A DNA stretch of 37,141 bases from a virus, in IMG/VR virus record IMGVR_UViG_3300008113_009670, positions 1 to 37,141 of that record. One strand, 5' to 3'. The notes below the pieces were generated by a model, which ran no database searches, was not told where the DNA came from, and worked only from the letters and a program-made list of their open reading frames with translations. Every line of letters starts with the position of its first letter. Position 1 is the first letter of the stretch. Positions 1 to 5,660 of this stretch are shown piece by piece. The position numbers were made by a program, and so were the translations under genes.

Positions 1-72
1 CGTCTTGGCAAGGCTTCACGTAAGGTTGTTGCCGCTGGTTATGCAGCTCTTGGTGCAGAAGCTTTTGCTTAA
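1..72 (+). CDS. C-terminal end of an unidentified protein (partial)
   Basis: An open frame runs from the window edge to a TAA stop at 70-72 and encodes 23 residues ending RLGKASRKVVAAGYAALGAEAFA. It is followed after about 30 bases by a good Rho-independent terminator, as expected for the true end of a gene. The piece is alanine-rich and basic; it is too short to assign to a family. The start lies outside the window. Confidence 0.6.
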   Translation, partial: RLGKASRKVVAAGYAALGAEAFA

Positions 73-100
73 TAGCTAAGCCACCTTTATGGGTTTATTA

Positions 101-128
101 AAGGGGAGCTTAGTGCTCCCCTTTTTTA
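101..128 (+). terminator. Rho-independent terminator
   Basis: Stem AAGGGGAGC, loop ttagt, stem GCTCCCCTT, followed by a T run. It closes the transcript of the partial gene at the left edge and separates it from the tRNA array that begins four bases later. Confidence 0.9.
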
Positions 129-131
129 TTT

Positions 132-207
132 GGACCCATAGCTCAATAGGTAGAGCAAGCGGCTTTTAACCGAAAGGTTTCCAGTTCGAGTCTGGATGGG
201 TCTACCA
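132..207 (+). tRNA. tRNA-Lys(TTT)
   Basis: Acceptor GGACCCA pairs with TGGGTCT, T loop TTCGAGT, encoded CCA. Anticodon loop CTTTTAA gives TTT. The outer two pairs of the anticodon stem are mismatched (AGCGG against CCGAA). First gene of the array. Confidence 0.93.
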
Positions 208-214
208 ATTTTAT

Positions 215-291
215 CTGTCTGTAGCGCAGTCTGGTAGCGTACTTGATTTGGAGTCAAGGGGTCGAAGGTTCAAATCCTTCCAGACAGACCA
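215..291 (+). tRNA. tRNA-Pro(TGG)
   Basis: Acceptor CTGTCTG pairs perfectly with CAGACAG. Anticodon stem CTTGA/TCAAG with loop TTTGGAG gives TGG. T loop TTCAAAT, encoded CCA. Confidence 0.93.
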
Positions 292-308
292 ATTTGCATA
301 AATATTTA

Positions 309-650
309 ATGAAAAAAATATTTGTTATATTATTTTCGTTATTTTATTTACCTGCTTATGCAGAAGAATGGTTAGTAATTGAAACTACTAAACACTATCA
401 AATAAAAATATTACAACCCACAATTAAACTAGCAGATAGAGTTACAGTCTGGCAAAAATTGTTACGATATGATCGTACCTGGTTTGTTGCTAAGGTTGAA
501 TGGGATTGTAATACTAGGCAGTATAAAACATTGGTAGCTATAGAAAGCTATAGAGATGATCCACCAAGAGTGGATTATAATGTTCAAGATAAATTTCATT
601 TTATAGAAACTACTGCTGATCAAATAATTTATAATACAATCTGTAATTAA
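309..650 (+). CDS. Small exported protein of unknown function
   Basis: 113 residues. I start at ATG 309 because the frame upstream runs through tRNA-Pro. Residues 1-19 (MKKIFVILFSLFYLPAYA) form a clear Sec signal peptide with a likely cut after AYA, so the mature protein of about 94 residues should reach the periplasm. The mature part is polar with two cysteines (WDCNTRQ and the last three residues, ICN), which could form a disulfide. I do not recognise the family. It sits between tRNA-Pro and tRNA-Arg with only 3 bases to the next tRNA, so it is probably co-transcribed with the array. No own promoter was seen. Confidence 0.75.
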   Translation: MKKIFVILFSLFYLPAYAEEWLVIETTKHYQIKILQPTIKLADRVTVWQKLLRYDRTWFVAKVEWDCNTRQYKTLVAIESYRDDPPRVDYNVQDKFHFIETTADQIIYNTICN

Positions 651-653
651 TAA

Positions 654-730
654 GCTTCCATAGCTCAACTGGATAGAGCGCCACGCTACGGACGTGGAGG
701 TTAGGGGTTTGAGTCCTCTTGGGAGCTCCA
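654..730 (+). tRNA. tRNA-Arg(ACG)
   Basis: Acceptor GCTTCCA/TGGGAGC with one G-T pair, anticodon arm CCACG-CTACGGA-CGTGG, encoded CCA. ACG needs A-to-I editing of the first anticodon base by host TadA to read CGN codons. Confidence 0.93.
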
Positions 731-731
731 T

Positions 732-807
732 GCCGTCTTAGTGTTGTTGGTCAGCACGTGAGTTTGTGGCACTCAAAGAGCTAGTTCGATCCTAGCAGAC
801 GGTACCA
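732..807 (+). tRNA. tRNA-His(GTG)
   Basis: Acceptor GCCGTCT/AGACGGT, anticodon stem TGAGT/ACTCA with loop TTGTGGC, T arm GCTAG-TTCGATC-CTAGC, encoded CCA. GTG belongs to the GUN anticodon class that bacteria modify with queuosine; a queuosine-precursor transporter gene lies at 16625 in the same window. Confidence 0.92.
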
Positions 808-814
808 AAAAGTA

Positions 815-907
815 ACTAGACTTATCGAGACGAGGACCTACGAAGTCCTGATACCGTTAGAGGAGTTGCTACCTCAATATACGGACTATCTAGACGATAA
901 GTTTGGT
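815..907 (+). ncRNA. Candidate structured RNA between tRNA-His and tRNA-Met
   Basis: About 110 bases with no gene between two tRNAs hold nested inverted repeats. The outer helix pairs 815-827 with 895-907 (13 pairs, two of them G-U; core ACTTATCG/CGATAAGT). Inside are a hairpin AGGAC-ctacgaa-GTCCT (833-849) and a two-step hairpin CCGT/ACGG (854-857, 881-884) around GAGG/CCTC (860-863, 872-875). This gives a three-way junction. The 7-base loop ctacgaa has the form of an anticodon loop (T33, ACG, A37), but there is no D arm and no T loop. T4 tRNA clusters also carry two stable RNAs of unknown role (species C and D), which makes a stable non-tRNA transcript plausible. Confidence 0.5.
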
Positions 908-919
908 GGCGCTACTTAA

Positions 920-994
920 GCAAGTAGGTCGGCAAGGTGTCGACACGCTCTCATAAGGCGTCTCAGGCTGGTTCAATTCCAGCTACTTGCACCA
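920..994 (+). tRNA. tRNA-Met or tRNA-Ile2 (CAT)
   Basis: Acceptor GCAAGTA/TACTTGC, D stem GTCG/CGAC, anticodon arm ACGCT-CTCATAA-GGCGT, T arm GCTGG-TTCAATT-CCAGC, encoded CCA. With a CAT anticodon it is either elongator Met or lysidine-modified Ile(AUA); acceptor pair G1-C72 excludes a standard initiator. The initiator-type CAT tRNA is at 28828. Confidence 0.9.
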
Positions 995-1002
995 ATTATA
1001 TA

Positions 1003-1620
1003 TTATTCACTCTTAAACCATTCATTACTGTTTACGGCAAATGAAGGTTGTGTAAATCTATACCCTTTTGGTCTAGTCTTTTTCACAGCTGATATAGCAG
1101 CTGCTAAATGTGGACTGTAATCAGAATGATTAGGATCGCTTATTCTTTTGTGTGCTTCTTCTGGAGAAGTGGGAGGCTTCCAATCTGGATGTCCTGGTCC
1201 AACATCTTTGTTTGTTCTTGTTACATATGAATTAGAAGAACTATCCCATTTTTTACTAGTGTCTCTTATATCTTTAAAGTGATCTGGATTATTTTTTCTA
1301 AGATGAGCATTGACATCCATGCGATCTTTTAAAAAATTAGCTCTCATTTTATCTCCAGGGTTTTGACCTTTTTGAAGATGATGTAATACCCTAGATTGAA
1401 AATCGGGATGATGTTCCATATGTTGAGCAAGAGTCCAAGTAGCATTGCTATTTGTCTTTACCGCATTGGATAACTTTTTCTCACCAGATTCATTATTACT
1501 AAAATGACTCATTACCTCTTTATGGATTTTAGAGCGATCGTTCATCTCTTCAGCACTTTGATCTCTCTTTAACCAACTTGAGACCTTATCTTCAATTATA
1601 AATTGATTAAAAGTTTTCAT
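1003..1620 (-). CDS. Candidate internal head protein with capsid targeting sequence; DUF6624-like region
   Basis: 205 residues, on the strand opposite to the surrounding tRNAs. ATG at 1620 is chosen because AAGGT lies 9 bases upstream and two tandem TATAAATA sites lie about 30 bases upstream. The first ten residues, MKTFNQFIIE, match the T4 internal-protein capsid targeting sequence MKTYQEFIAE, with a cut site of the I-x-E type used by the T4 gp21 protease. The middle (about 79-125) reads TWTLAQHMEHHPDFQ ... NFLKDRMDVN, which recalls the pattern of DUF6624 proteins (W-L-x-QH, P-x-FQ, YL-x-DR-x-x-VN); this match is from memory. The rest is polar and rich in His, Lys and Ser. Inference: packaged in the capsid and perhaps injected. 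Activity unknown. Confidence 0.7.
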   Translation of the reverse strand: MKTFNQFIIEDKVSSWLKRDQSAEEMNDRSKIHKEVMSHFSNNESGEKKLSNAVKTNSNATWTLAQHMEHHPDFQSRVLHHLQKGQNPGDKMRANFLKDRMDVNAHLRKNNPDHFKDIRDTSKKWDSSSNSYVTRTNKDVGPGHPDWKPPTSPEEAHKRISDPNHSDYSPHLAAAISAVKKTRPKGYRFTQPSFAVNSNEWFKSE

Positions 1621-1649
1621 AATTTTTTTTACCTTATTAATCTTTATAA

Positions 1650-1665
1650 TATTTATATATTTATA
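1650..1665 (-). promoter_or_regulatory. Tandem T4-type late promoters
   Basis: Two back-to-back copies of TATAAATA on the minus strand (1658-1665 and 1650-1657), 30-45 bases upstream of the ATG at 1620. They end two bases before tRNA-Ile begins on the other strand. Confidence 0.75.
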
Positions 1666-1666
1666 C

Positions 1667-1741
1667 TGGCGCATAGCTCAGAGGTAGAGCATTCCCCTGA
1701 TAAGGGAAAGGTGGAAGGATCGTTACCTTCTGCGCCAACCA
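1667..1741 (+). tRNA. tRNA-Ile(GAT)
   Basis: Acceptor TGGCGCA/TGCGCCA, D arm GCTC/GAGC, anticodon arm TTCCC-CTGATAA-GGGAA, encoded CCA. The T loop is ATCGTTA instead of the usual TTCGANT form: the bases at 54 and 58 are exchanged (A54, T58). Confidence 0.9.
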
Positions 1742-1750
1742 ATTTATTTT

Positions 1751-1824
1751 TGGGGAATCGTCTAACGGTAGGACTAGGGACTTTGAATCCCTCTATTGGG
1801 GTTCGAATCCCTATTCCCCAGCCA
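1751..1824 (+). tRNA. tRNA-Gln(TTG)
   Basis: Acceptor TGGGGAA/TTCCCCA, anticodon arm AGGGA-CTTTGAA-TCCCT, T loop TTCGAAT, encoded CCA. U1-A72 and G73 fit bacterial tRNA-Gln. Confidence 0.94.
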
Positions 1825-1827
1825 ATT

Positions 1828-1904
1828 GCTCCCTTCGTCTAGCGGCCAAGGATAACACCCTTTCACGGTGAAGATCAGGGGTTCGAATCCCCTAGGGAGC
1901 GCCA
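1828..1904 (+). tRNA. tRNA-Glu(TTC)
   Basis: Acceptor GCTCCCT/AGGGAGC, anticodon loop CTTTCAC gives TTC, T loop TTCGAAT, G73 and encoded CCA. Confidence 0.94.
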
Positions 1905-1914
1905 ATAGCACACT

Positions 1915-1922
1915 TATAAATA
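1915..1922 (+). promoter_or_regulatory. T4-type late promoter
   Basis: Exact TATAAATA, 32 bases upstream of the ATG at 1954, at the head of the adhesin module. A weak AACATA/TATGTT repeat lies between the promoter and the start codon, with the ribosome binding site GAGGTG in its loop. Confidence 0.75.
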
Positions 1923-1953
1923 TAACATAATCTTATAAAAGAGGTGATATGTT

Positions 1954-2307
1954 ATGAACTCAGTACAAGTTAATGTTGATAGTTACAATGAAGAAACACA
2001 TGCAATTGTTGTAAGCTTTTCTGGTATTGATGGGAATGTGGAGTATTCTACACCCAAGTATTCTTTCAGCGCTGCAAATTACGAAGCCACATCAGCTGAA
2101 GATTTTATTAAAAAACTTGCACAGACTGGGCTTGCTTACTTACGTCAAGAAGTGAATAAACAGAAATCAGCAGCTGATACTAATTTGAAAGAACAGTTTA
2201 AATCTCTTAATAATACAACACATACTTTTGAAGCCTCTGAACTTGTAGTATCTGCAAATCTTCCTATCAACACAAATGTTGTTGACAATTTGGAGATTCA
2301 GATATGA
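1954..2307 (+). CDS. Phage protein of unknown function upstream of the adhesin
   Basis: 117 residues, soluble, no signal peptide or membrane segment. Ribosome binding site GAGGTG sits 8 bases upstream. An N-terminal beta-rich stretch (about 1-45) is followed by a helical segment (about 50-85, EDFIKKLAQTGLAYLRQEVNKQ) and a C-terminal strand region. The stop overlaps the next start as ATGA, so the two are translationally coupled. With the late promoter ahead of it and a glycine-rich receptor-binding protein two genes on, a tail-fibre or tail-associated role is likely, but no family was recognised. Confidence 0.75.
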   Translation: MNSVQVNVDSYNEETHAIVVSFSGIDGNVEYSTPKYSFSAANYEATSAEDFIKKLAQTGLAYLRQEVNKQKSAADTNLKEQFKSLNNTTHTFEASELVVSANLPINTNVVDNLEIQI

Positions 2308-2870
2308 AATTGATTGCATCTAATATACTATGTAAAGGATTTGCTCTTTGTCGTGGTTTTATAACTCCGCACGATACTTATAATTATTCTCCTGAAGATG
2401 CTAACGTAGATACAAGATATACACAGATATTTTATTTACTAGAAGGTAATGGCCATCTTAAATATAATAATGATATAGTAATGTCTTATAGTGATGGTGT
2501 ATTTACACTAAATCCGTCTTATAAAAATGAAGTTGAAAATTTTATCAATGTAAAAGGATCAACCTTTATGGCTGATCTAAGAGGATTTAAAGGTAGACCA
2601 TTTAGTTTTGTTTCAGGTGATAAAGGTGCTGGTTGGATTTGTATTAATCCGGTTCCTGCAAGTAAACCCTTTGATAGTAGTTTAATTTTAGGTGGAACCA
2701 CAAAAACCATTGTTGGTGATGGTAAAGAACATGTTGTTATGTGTGTTAGAGGTTCTATTAACATTAATGATAAATCTTTCAATATATTTAATTACGCTAG
2801 AGTATTAGAAGGTAAAACAGCAGAGATTGTTGTGCCTAGTGATTCAGAAGCACTCTATTTAACTAGGTAA
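2304..2870 (+). CDS. Double cupin-like protein in the adhesin module
   Basis: 188 residues. Two beta-rich halves resemble cupin barrels: about 48-110 (IFYLLEGNGHLKYNNDIV) and about 135-185 (GDGKEHVVMCVRGSININDK). No full set of metal-binding His/Glu residues is evident, so an enzymatic cupin is doubtful. No signal peptide. It overlaps the preceding gene (ATGA) and ends 4 bases before the glycine-rich adhesin gene, so the three are made together. It may be a structural or assembly partner of the adhesin; that is inferred from position only. Confidence 0.7.
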   Translation: MKLIASNILCKGFALCRGFITPHDTYNYSPEDANVDTRYTQIFYLLEGNGHLKYNNDIVMSYSDGVFTLNPSYKNEVENFINVKGSTFMADLRGFKGRPFSFVSGDKGAGWICINPVPASKPFDSSLILGGTTKTIVGDGKEHVVMCVRGSININDKSFNIFNYARVLEGKTAEIVVPSDSEALYLTR

Positions 2871-2874
2871 TAAA

Positions 2875-4155
2875 ATGGCATCCGCAAACACACCTGATCC
2901 TCCTAATCCTATAGATATTCTTGATATAAGAAGAGTATTTGGTAATGGTAATAACCAAACACCTGGTGATGACTTAAATGATTATCATGGTGTTGCATAC
3001 TTTGAAACCTTCTATCCATACAGGGCTGCAAAATTTAGTTCTTCAAATAATCCTCTTTCTTTCGATGATTTTTATAGTAAAACATCTGTTGATCCAGCTA
3101 TTCCTGGATCATTTGAGGATTATACACCAGGATCAAGAACTTTTAAAATACCACCATTTAGAGTCAATGTGGTTGTAGAATTATGGGGGGCAGGAGGTGG
3201 TGGATCTGGTGGTAATCATGATTATACACCCGCTTCAGGTGCAAGTGGTGGTTCCTCATCAATGGTTGTTTCAAAAAACAACGGCAATTTCAATGCTACT
3301 GTAACAGGCGGTGGTGGTGGAACCGGTGGGTATCGTTACGGAAACCAGAATGGTTCAGGTGGTGGTGGTGGAACAGTAAGCCAGTCAGGTAATACTTCCG
3401 GTTGTGTGGTTATTTCTAGCAATGGGAATAGTGGATCTAATGGTGATGCAGGAAATGGAGTTGGTGGAGATGGTGCTAATTCACCTTATTATACAACCTT
3501 AACTAAAACATATGAAATGTTCTTGGCAGACAACCCTTCAATAAGTTTGTCAACATTTAATACAGTTCTTTCTTATTACGCAACAGCTACTCCTAGAACG
3601 TTTGTAAATAGCGGAACAACTATTAAATATTATAGTTTAAATCGTAAACCAGATTATTCTGGTCTCAGATATTGGTGTCTTCAATATCAAAGTGATGCTG
3701 CTAATTTTACTAAAAATTTTTATTATGGTATTGGAACATCTGATAACCAATACTTGGATTTCAAATATAGTAGAGCACCTAGACCAACATTATTGACTAA
3801 TGGTACATCAAGTGATTTTATTGATACCAGTATTAAAGGTGGAACTGGTGGTGCAGCAGCTGGACCAGGTAACCAAAGAGGTGGAAATGGTAGTGTTCCA
3901 GGTGCTGGTGGTGGAGGTGGCGGTTATAGTGATTTCCAAAGTGGAAAAAATGCCAACCCAAATAGATCAGCAGGTGGGGGTGGTGGATCAGGATCTTATG
4001 TTAAAATAACAGTTCCTAGATCACTTATCCCCCCAGGAATGATATTGTCTTATACATTAGGTGCGGGTGGTGCCGGGTTAACACAGTCTGGCGGTGCTGC
4101 ACAAGGTCAAGGTGGGAATGGTGCTGCCGGTGGTATAAGAATAACCTGGACGTAA
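2875..4155 (+). CDS. Glycine-rich tail-tip adhesin (receptor-binding protein)
   Basis: 426 residues. After an N-terminal domain of about 100 residues, the sequence VVVELWGAGGGGSGG opens a region full of poly-glycine runs (about 105-205). A non-glycine insert follows (about 205-320, with many Tyr, Thr and Ser), then a second glycine-rich block (about 320-425) ending AGGIRITWT. The 'ELWGAGGGG' opening and repeated GGGG runs are typical of phage tail-fibre tip adhesins such as the gp38 type of T2/S16, where poly-glycine helices carry variable receptor-binding loops. The insert is the best candidate for host contact. Last gene of a three-gene late operon. The exact adhesin type is inferred. Confidence 0.8.
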   Translation: MASANTPDPPNPIDILDIRRVFGNGNNQTPGDDLNDYHGVAYFETFYPYRAAKFSSSNNPLSFDDFYSKTSVDPAIPGSFEDYTPGSRTFKIPPFRVNVVVELWGAGGGGSGGNHDYTPASGASGGSSSMVVSKNNGNFNATVTGGGGGTGGYRYGNQNGSGGGGGTVSQSGNTSGCVVISSNGNSGSNGDAGNGVGGDGANSPYYTTLTKTYEMFLADNPSISLSTFNTVLSYYATATPRTFVNSGTTIKYYSLNRKPDYSGLRYWCLQYQSDAANFTKNFYYGIGTSDNQYLDFKYSRAPRPTLLTNGTSSDFIDTSIKGGTGGAAAGPGNQRGGNGSVPGAGGGGGGYSDFQSGKNANPNRSAGGGGGSGSYVKITVPRSLIPPGMILSYTLGAGGAGLTQSGGAAQGQGGNGAAGGIRITWT

Positions 4156-4161
4156 TTTTAG

Positions 4162-4190
4162 TTGATTTAGTATATAAAATAATCTATTAT
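4162..4190 (+). promoter_or_regulatory. Host-type (sigma70-like) promoter for tRNA-Thr and following genes
   Basis: TTGATT, 17-base spacer, TATTAT (4185-4190), nine bases before tRNA-Thr. The spacing and the extended CTATTATAAT match another candidate promoter at 34932-34960. Confidence 0.6.
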
Positions 4191-4198
4191 AATTAAAT

Positions 4199-4273
4199 GC
4201 TGGAATAGCACAGTGGTAGTGCAATCGCCTTGTAAGCGATAGGTCGTGAGTTCGAATCCCACTTTCAGCACCA
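4199..4273 (+). tRNA. tRNA-Thr(TGT)
   Basis: Acceptor GCTGGAA/TTTCAGC, D arm GCAC/GTGC, anticodon arm ATCGC-CTTGTAA-GCGAT, T loop TTCGAAT, encoded CCA. Confidence 0.94.
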
Positions 4274-4276
4274 TAT

Positions 4277-4338
4277 CGGGAGAGCTGTTTGGAAACAGCA
4301 GCTGCAGCTAAAAGGTTCGAATCCTTTTCTCCCGCCCA
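4277..4338 (+). tRNA. 62-base D-armless tRNA, probably Ser(GGA)-derived
   Basis: Perfect 7-pair acceptor stem CGGGAGA/TCTCCCG, perfect T arm AAAGG-TTCGAAT-CCTTT and encoded CCA, but only 27 bases between them where about 42 or more are normal. That stretch holds GCTGTTTGGAAACAGC (one hairpin containing the Ser-type loop TTGGAAA, anticodon GGA) and the palindrome AGCTGCAGCT, which could be the long variable arm of a Ser tRNA. No D arm can be drawn. It is either a minimal tRNA resembling animal mitochondrial tRNA-Ser or a deletion remnant. Confidence 0.6.
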
Positions 4339-4343
4339 GTTTC

Positions 4344-4374
4344 GCCCACATAGCTCAGTTGGTAGAGCACTTAA
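4344..4374 (+). pseudogene. 5' half of a tRNA cut off by the HNH endonuclease gene
   Basis: GCCCACA-TA-GCTC-AGTTGGTA-GAGC-A is a textbook acceptor strand and D arm, but the sequence then runs into TATAAATA and the HNH gene leader. The complementary TGTGGGC with a T arm was not found downstream, so the 3' half is lost. Confidence 0.7.
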
Positions 4375-4378
4375 ATAT

Positions 4379-4407
4379 TATAAATAGGTCTACCATAGGA
4401 GGTAGAT
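4379..4407 (+). promoter_or_regulatory. Late promoter and ribosome-binding-site hairpin of the HNH gene at 4408
   Basis: TATAAATA at 4379-4386 is followed by TCTACC (4389-4394), loop ATAGGA and GGTAGA (4401-4406). The ribosome binding site AGGAGG (4397-4402) lies partly in the right arm. The same plan is seen at the other three homing endonuclease genes. Confidence 0.65.
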
Positions 4408-4818
4408 ATGTTAATATTTAATTGCATTTCTTGTAAAAAAATTGTTGAAAGAAAACATCATTTTAGCTATGACAACATATATTGTAGTAATAAATGTCAA
4501 AAAGATTTTGAAGGAAAACGAAAAGTTACTTTATGGGTTGAAGGTAAAATACAACCTACAAAATCTATAGTGGCTAGATATTTGAAAGAATATAAAGGCT
4601 ACAAATGTGAAAGCTGTAATATTGATGAATGGAATAATATCCCAATAACATTAGAAATAGATCATATTGATGGTAATTCTTCTAATAACGATCCTTCTAA
4701 TTTTAGATATCTTTGCCCAAACTGTCATTCACAAACATCTTCTTACAAAGGTGCTAATAGGGGTAGAGGTCGACCAAAAGATACTAAAAATAATACAATA
4801 CAACGCTCTTATAGTTAA
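4408..4818 (+). CDS. HNH homing endonuclease
   Basis: 136 residues. An N-terminal zinc-binding knuckle CISCKK ... CSNKC is followed by a second cysteine pair CESC and the HNH core EIDHIDGNSSNNDPSNFRYLCPNCHSQT (His/Asn/His set with CxxC zinc ligands). The C-terminus is a basic tail (GRGRPKDTKNN) that may bind DNA. The stop lies 14 bases inside tRNA-Thr(AGT). Upstream is a broken tRNA 5' half, so the gene seems to have entered the tRNA array by homing. Late promoter and hairpin leader just ahead. Confidence 0.88.
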   Translation: MLIFNCISCKKIVERKHHFSYDNIYCSNKCQKDFEGKRKVTLWVEGKIQPTKSIVARYLKEYKGYKCESCNIDEWNNIPITLEIDHIDGNSSNNDPSNFRYLCPNCHSQTSSYKGANRGRGRPKDTKNNTIQRSYS

Positions 4819-4878
4819 ATGGTATAACAGTTGATTAGTAATCATCTATTGGGAGTTCGATTCTCTCTAAGAGCACCA
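4805..4878 (+). tRNA. tRNA-Thr(AGT), identity less certain
   Basis: Acceptor GCTCTTA/TAAGAGC, D arm GTTA/TAAC, T arm GGGAG-TTCGATT-CTCTC, encoded CCA. The anticodon stem GTTGA/TCATC has one T-T mismatch; its loop TTAGTAA gives AGT. The 5' end overlaps the stop of the HNH gene. Confidence 0.75.
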
Positions 4879-4882
4879 TATT

Positions 4883-4974
4883 GGGGAAGTGCGTCGAATG
4901 GCTAGGCAGAGGTCTGCAAAACCTTTTGCCTGTCACGCAGAAGACGAGGGGATCGTTACCCCTACAGGTCGCCA
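4883..4974 (+). pseudogene. Hybrid tRNA: Cys(GCA) 5' part joined to Asp(GTC) 3' part
   Basis: 4883-4925 reads as the 5' part of tRNA-Cys: GGGGAAG, D region, anticodon arm GAGGT-CTGCAAA-ACCTT. From 4925 it continues as the 3' part of tRNA-Asp: anticodon arm TTTGC-CTGTCAC-GCAGA, T arm AGGGG-ATCGTTA-CCCCT, acceptor ACAGGTC, G73, CCA. The acceptor strands cannot pair (GGGGAAG against ACAGGTC). The two anticodon arms sit side by side and share one T, so the join is exactly at this point. Probably a deletion product. Confidence 0.65.
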
Positions 4975-4975
4975 T

Positions 4976-4983
4976 TATAAATA
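4976..4983 (+). promoter_or_regulatory. T4-type late promoter
   Basis: Exact TATAAATA two bases after the hybrid tRNA and 24 bases before the ATG at 5007. Confidence 0.75.
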
Positions 4984-5006
4984 TCTGTATCAAAAGTGGA
5001 GTTGTG

Positions 5007-5654
5007 ATGGCTAAGTTAGCATTGTTTATTGATCATCCTAGATGCTCCGTAGATGGCATCAATGCTATTATAAATGCCCTGCAATCACAGCATACATTTA
5101 AAATATTTACACGACATAAAATAATTTACGACAACTTCTTTGACGATGTTGATTGTATTATAGTACCGGGTGGTACAGGTGATGTTGATACTTTCGATAA
5201 AGTTATGAAACATCATAAACAACTAATTAGAGATTATGTAGATAATGGTGGTCACTATCTAGGTATTTGTATGGGTGCTTATTGGGCAGGTAGTAAGTAT
5301 CTAGATTTAGTCAAAGGCAGAGATTGTGTTCAATTTATGAACCGCCCAGGGTCTAAAACTAAAAGACCTCATCCTAAAGATCTAGAAGTTAAATGGTTAG
5401 GTAAAGAAGAAAAGATATATTGGTATGACGGCTGCAGTATTGTTGGTAACGGCAGGATGGATATTGTATCTACTTATGCTAATGGTGATGTTATGGCAGG
5501 CTATCAAGGACGTGTTGGACTTATAGGATCACACCCTGAGGCAGATGAGAACTGGTATGGATGTCATTCATGGATGAAAAAGAAATGGCAACCGAATAAA
5601 GAACACAACTGGAATCTCTTACTAGAATTTGTGAATGAATTGTTGAAAAGGTAA
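5007..5654 (+). CDS. Class I glutamine amidotransferase-like protein (BPL_N type)
   Basis: 215 residues; ATG 5007 is chosen because upstream sequence in frame lies in the hybrid tRNA. It has the flavodoxin-like fold signals of class I amidotransferases: VPGGTGDVDTF (about 50-60), nucleophile elbow GICMGAYWAG with the catalytic Cys near residue 89, and the His-Glu pair in GSHPEAD near 175. This arrangement resembles the N-terminal domain of biotin-protein ligase (BPL_N) and related stand-alone proteins. The substrate is unknown; it may cleave glutamine or act as a peptidase or amidase. Late promoter directly upstream; a small membrane protein gene follows after 6 bases. Confidence 0.82.
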   Translation: MAKLALFIDHPRCSVDGINAIINALQSQHTFKIFTRHKIIYDNFFDDVDCIIVPGGTGDVDTFDKVMKHHKQLIRDYVDNGGHYLGICMGAYWAGSKYLDLVKGRDCVQFMNRPGSKTKRPHPKDLEVKWLGKEEKIYWYDGCSIVGNGRMDIVSTYANGDVMAGYQGRVGLIGSHPEADENWYGCHSWMKKKWQPNKEHNWNLLLEFVNELLKR

Positions 5655-5660
5655 TTTGTT

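Noticed and set aside
243-308. N-terminal extension of the exported protein at 309
   Set aside because: It is translated tRNA-Pro sequence; the signal peptide starts at ATG 309.
815-907. Hammerhead ribozyme
   Set aside because: The fold is a three-way junction, but the core bases CUGAUGA and GAAA at the junction strands are missing (the strands are AGACG, GATA and ACTATCTAGA).
4883-4974. Single long tRNA with a large variable arm
   Set aside because: The acceptor strands GGGGAAG and ACAGGTC do not pair, and two complete anticodon loops (GCA and GTC) are present, so a hybrid explains it better.
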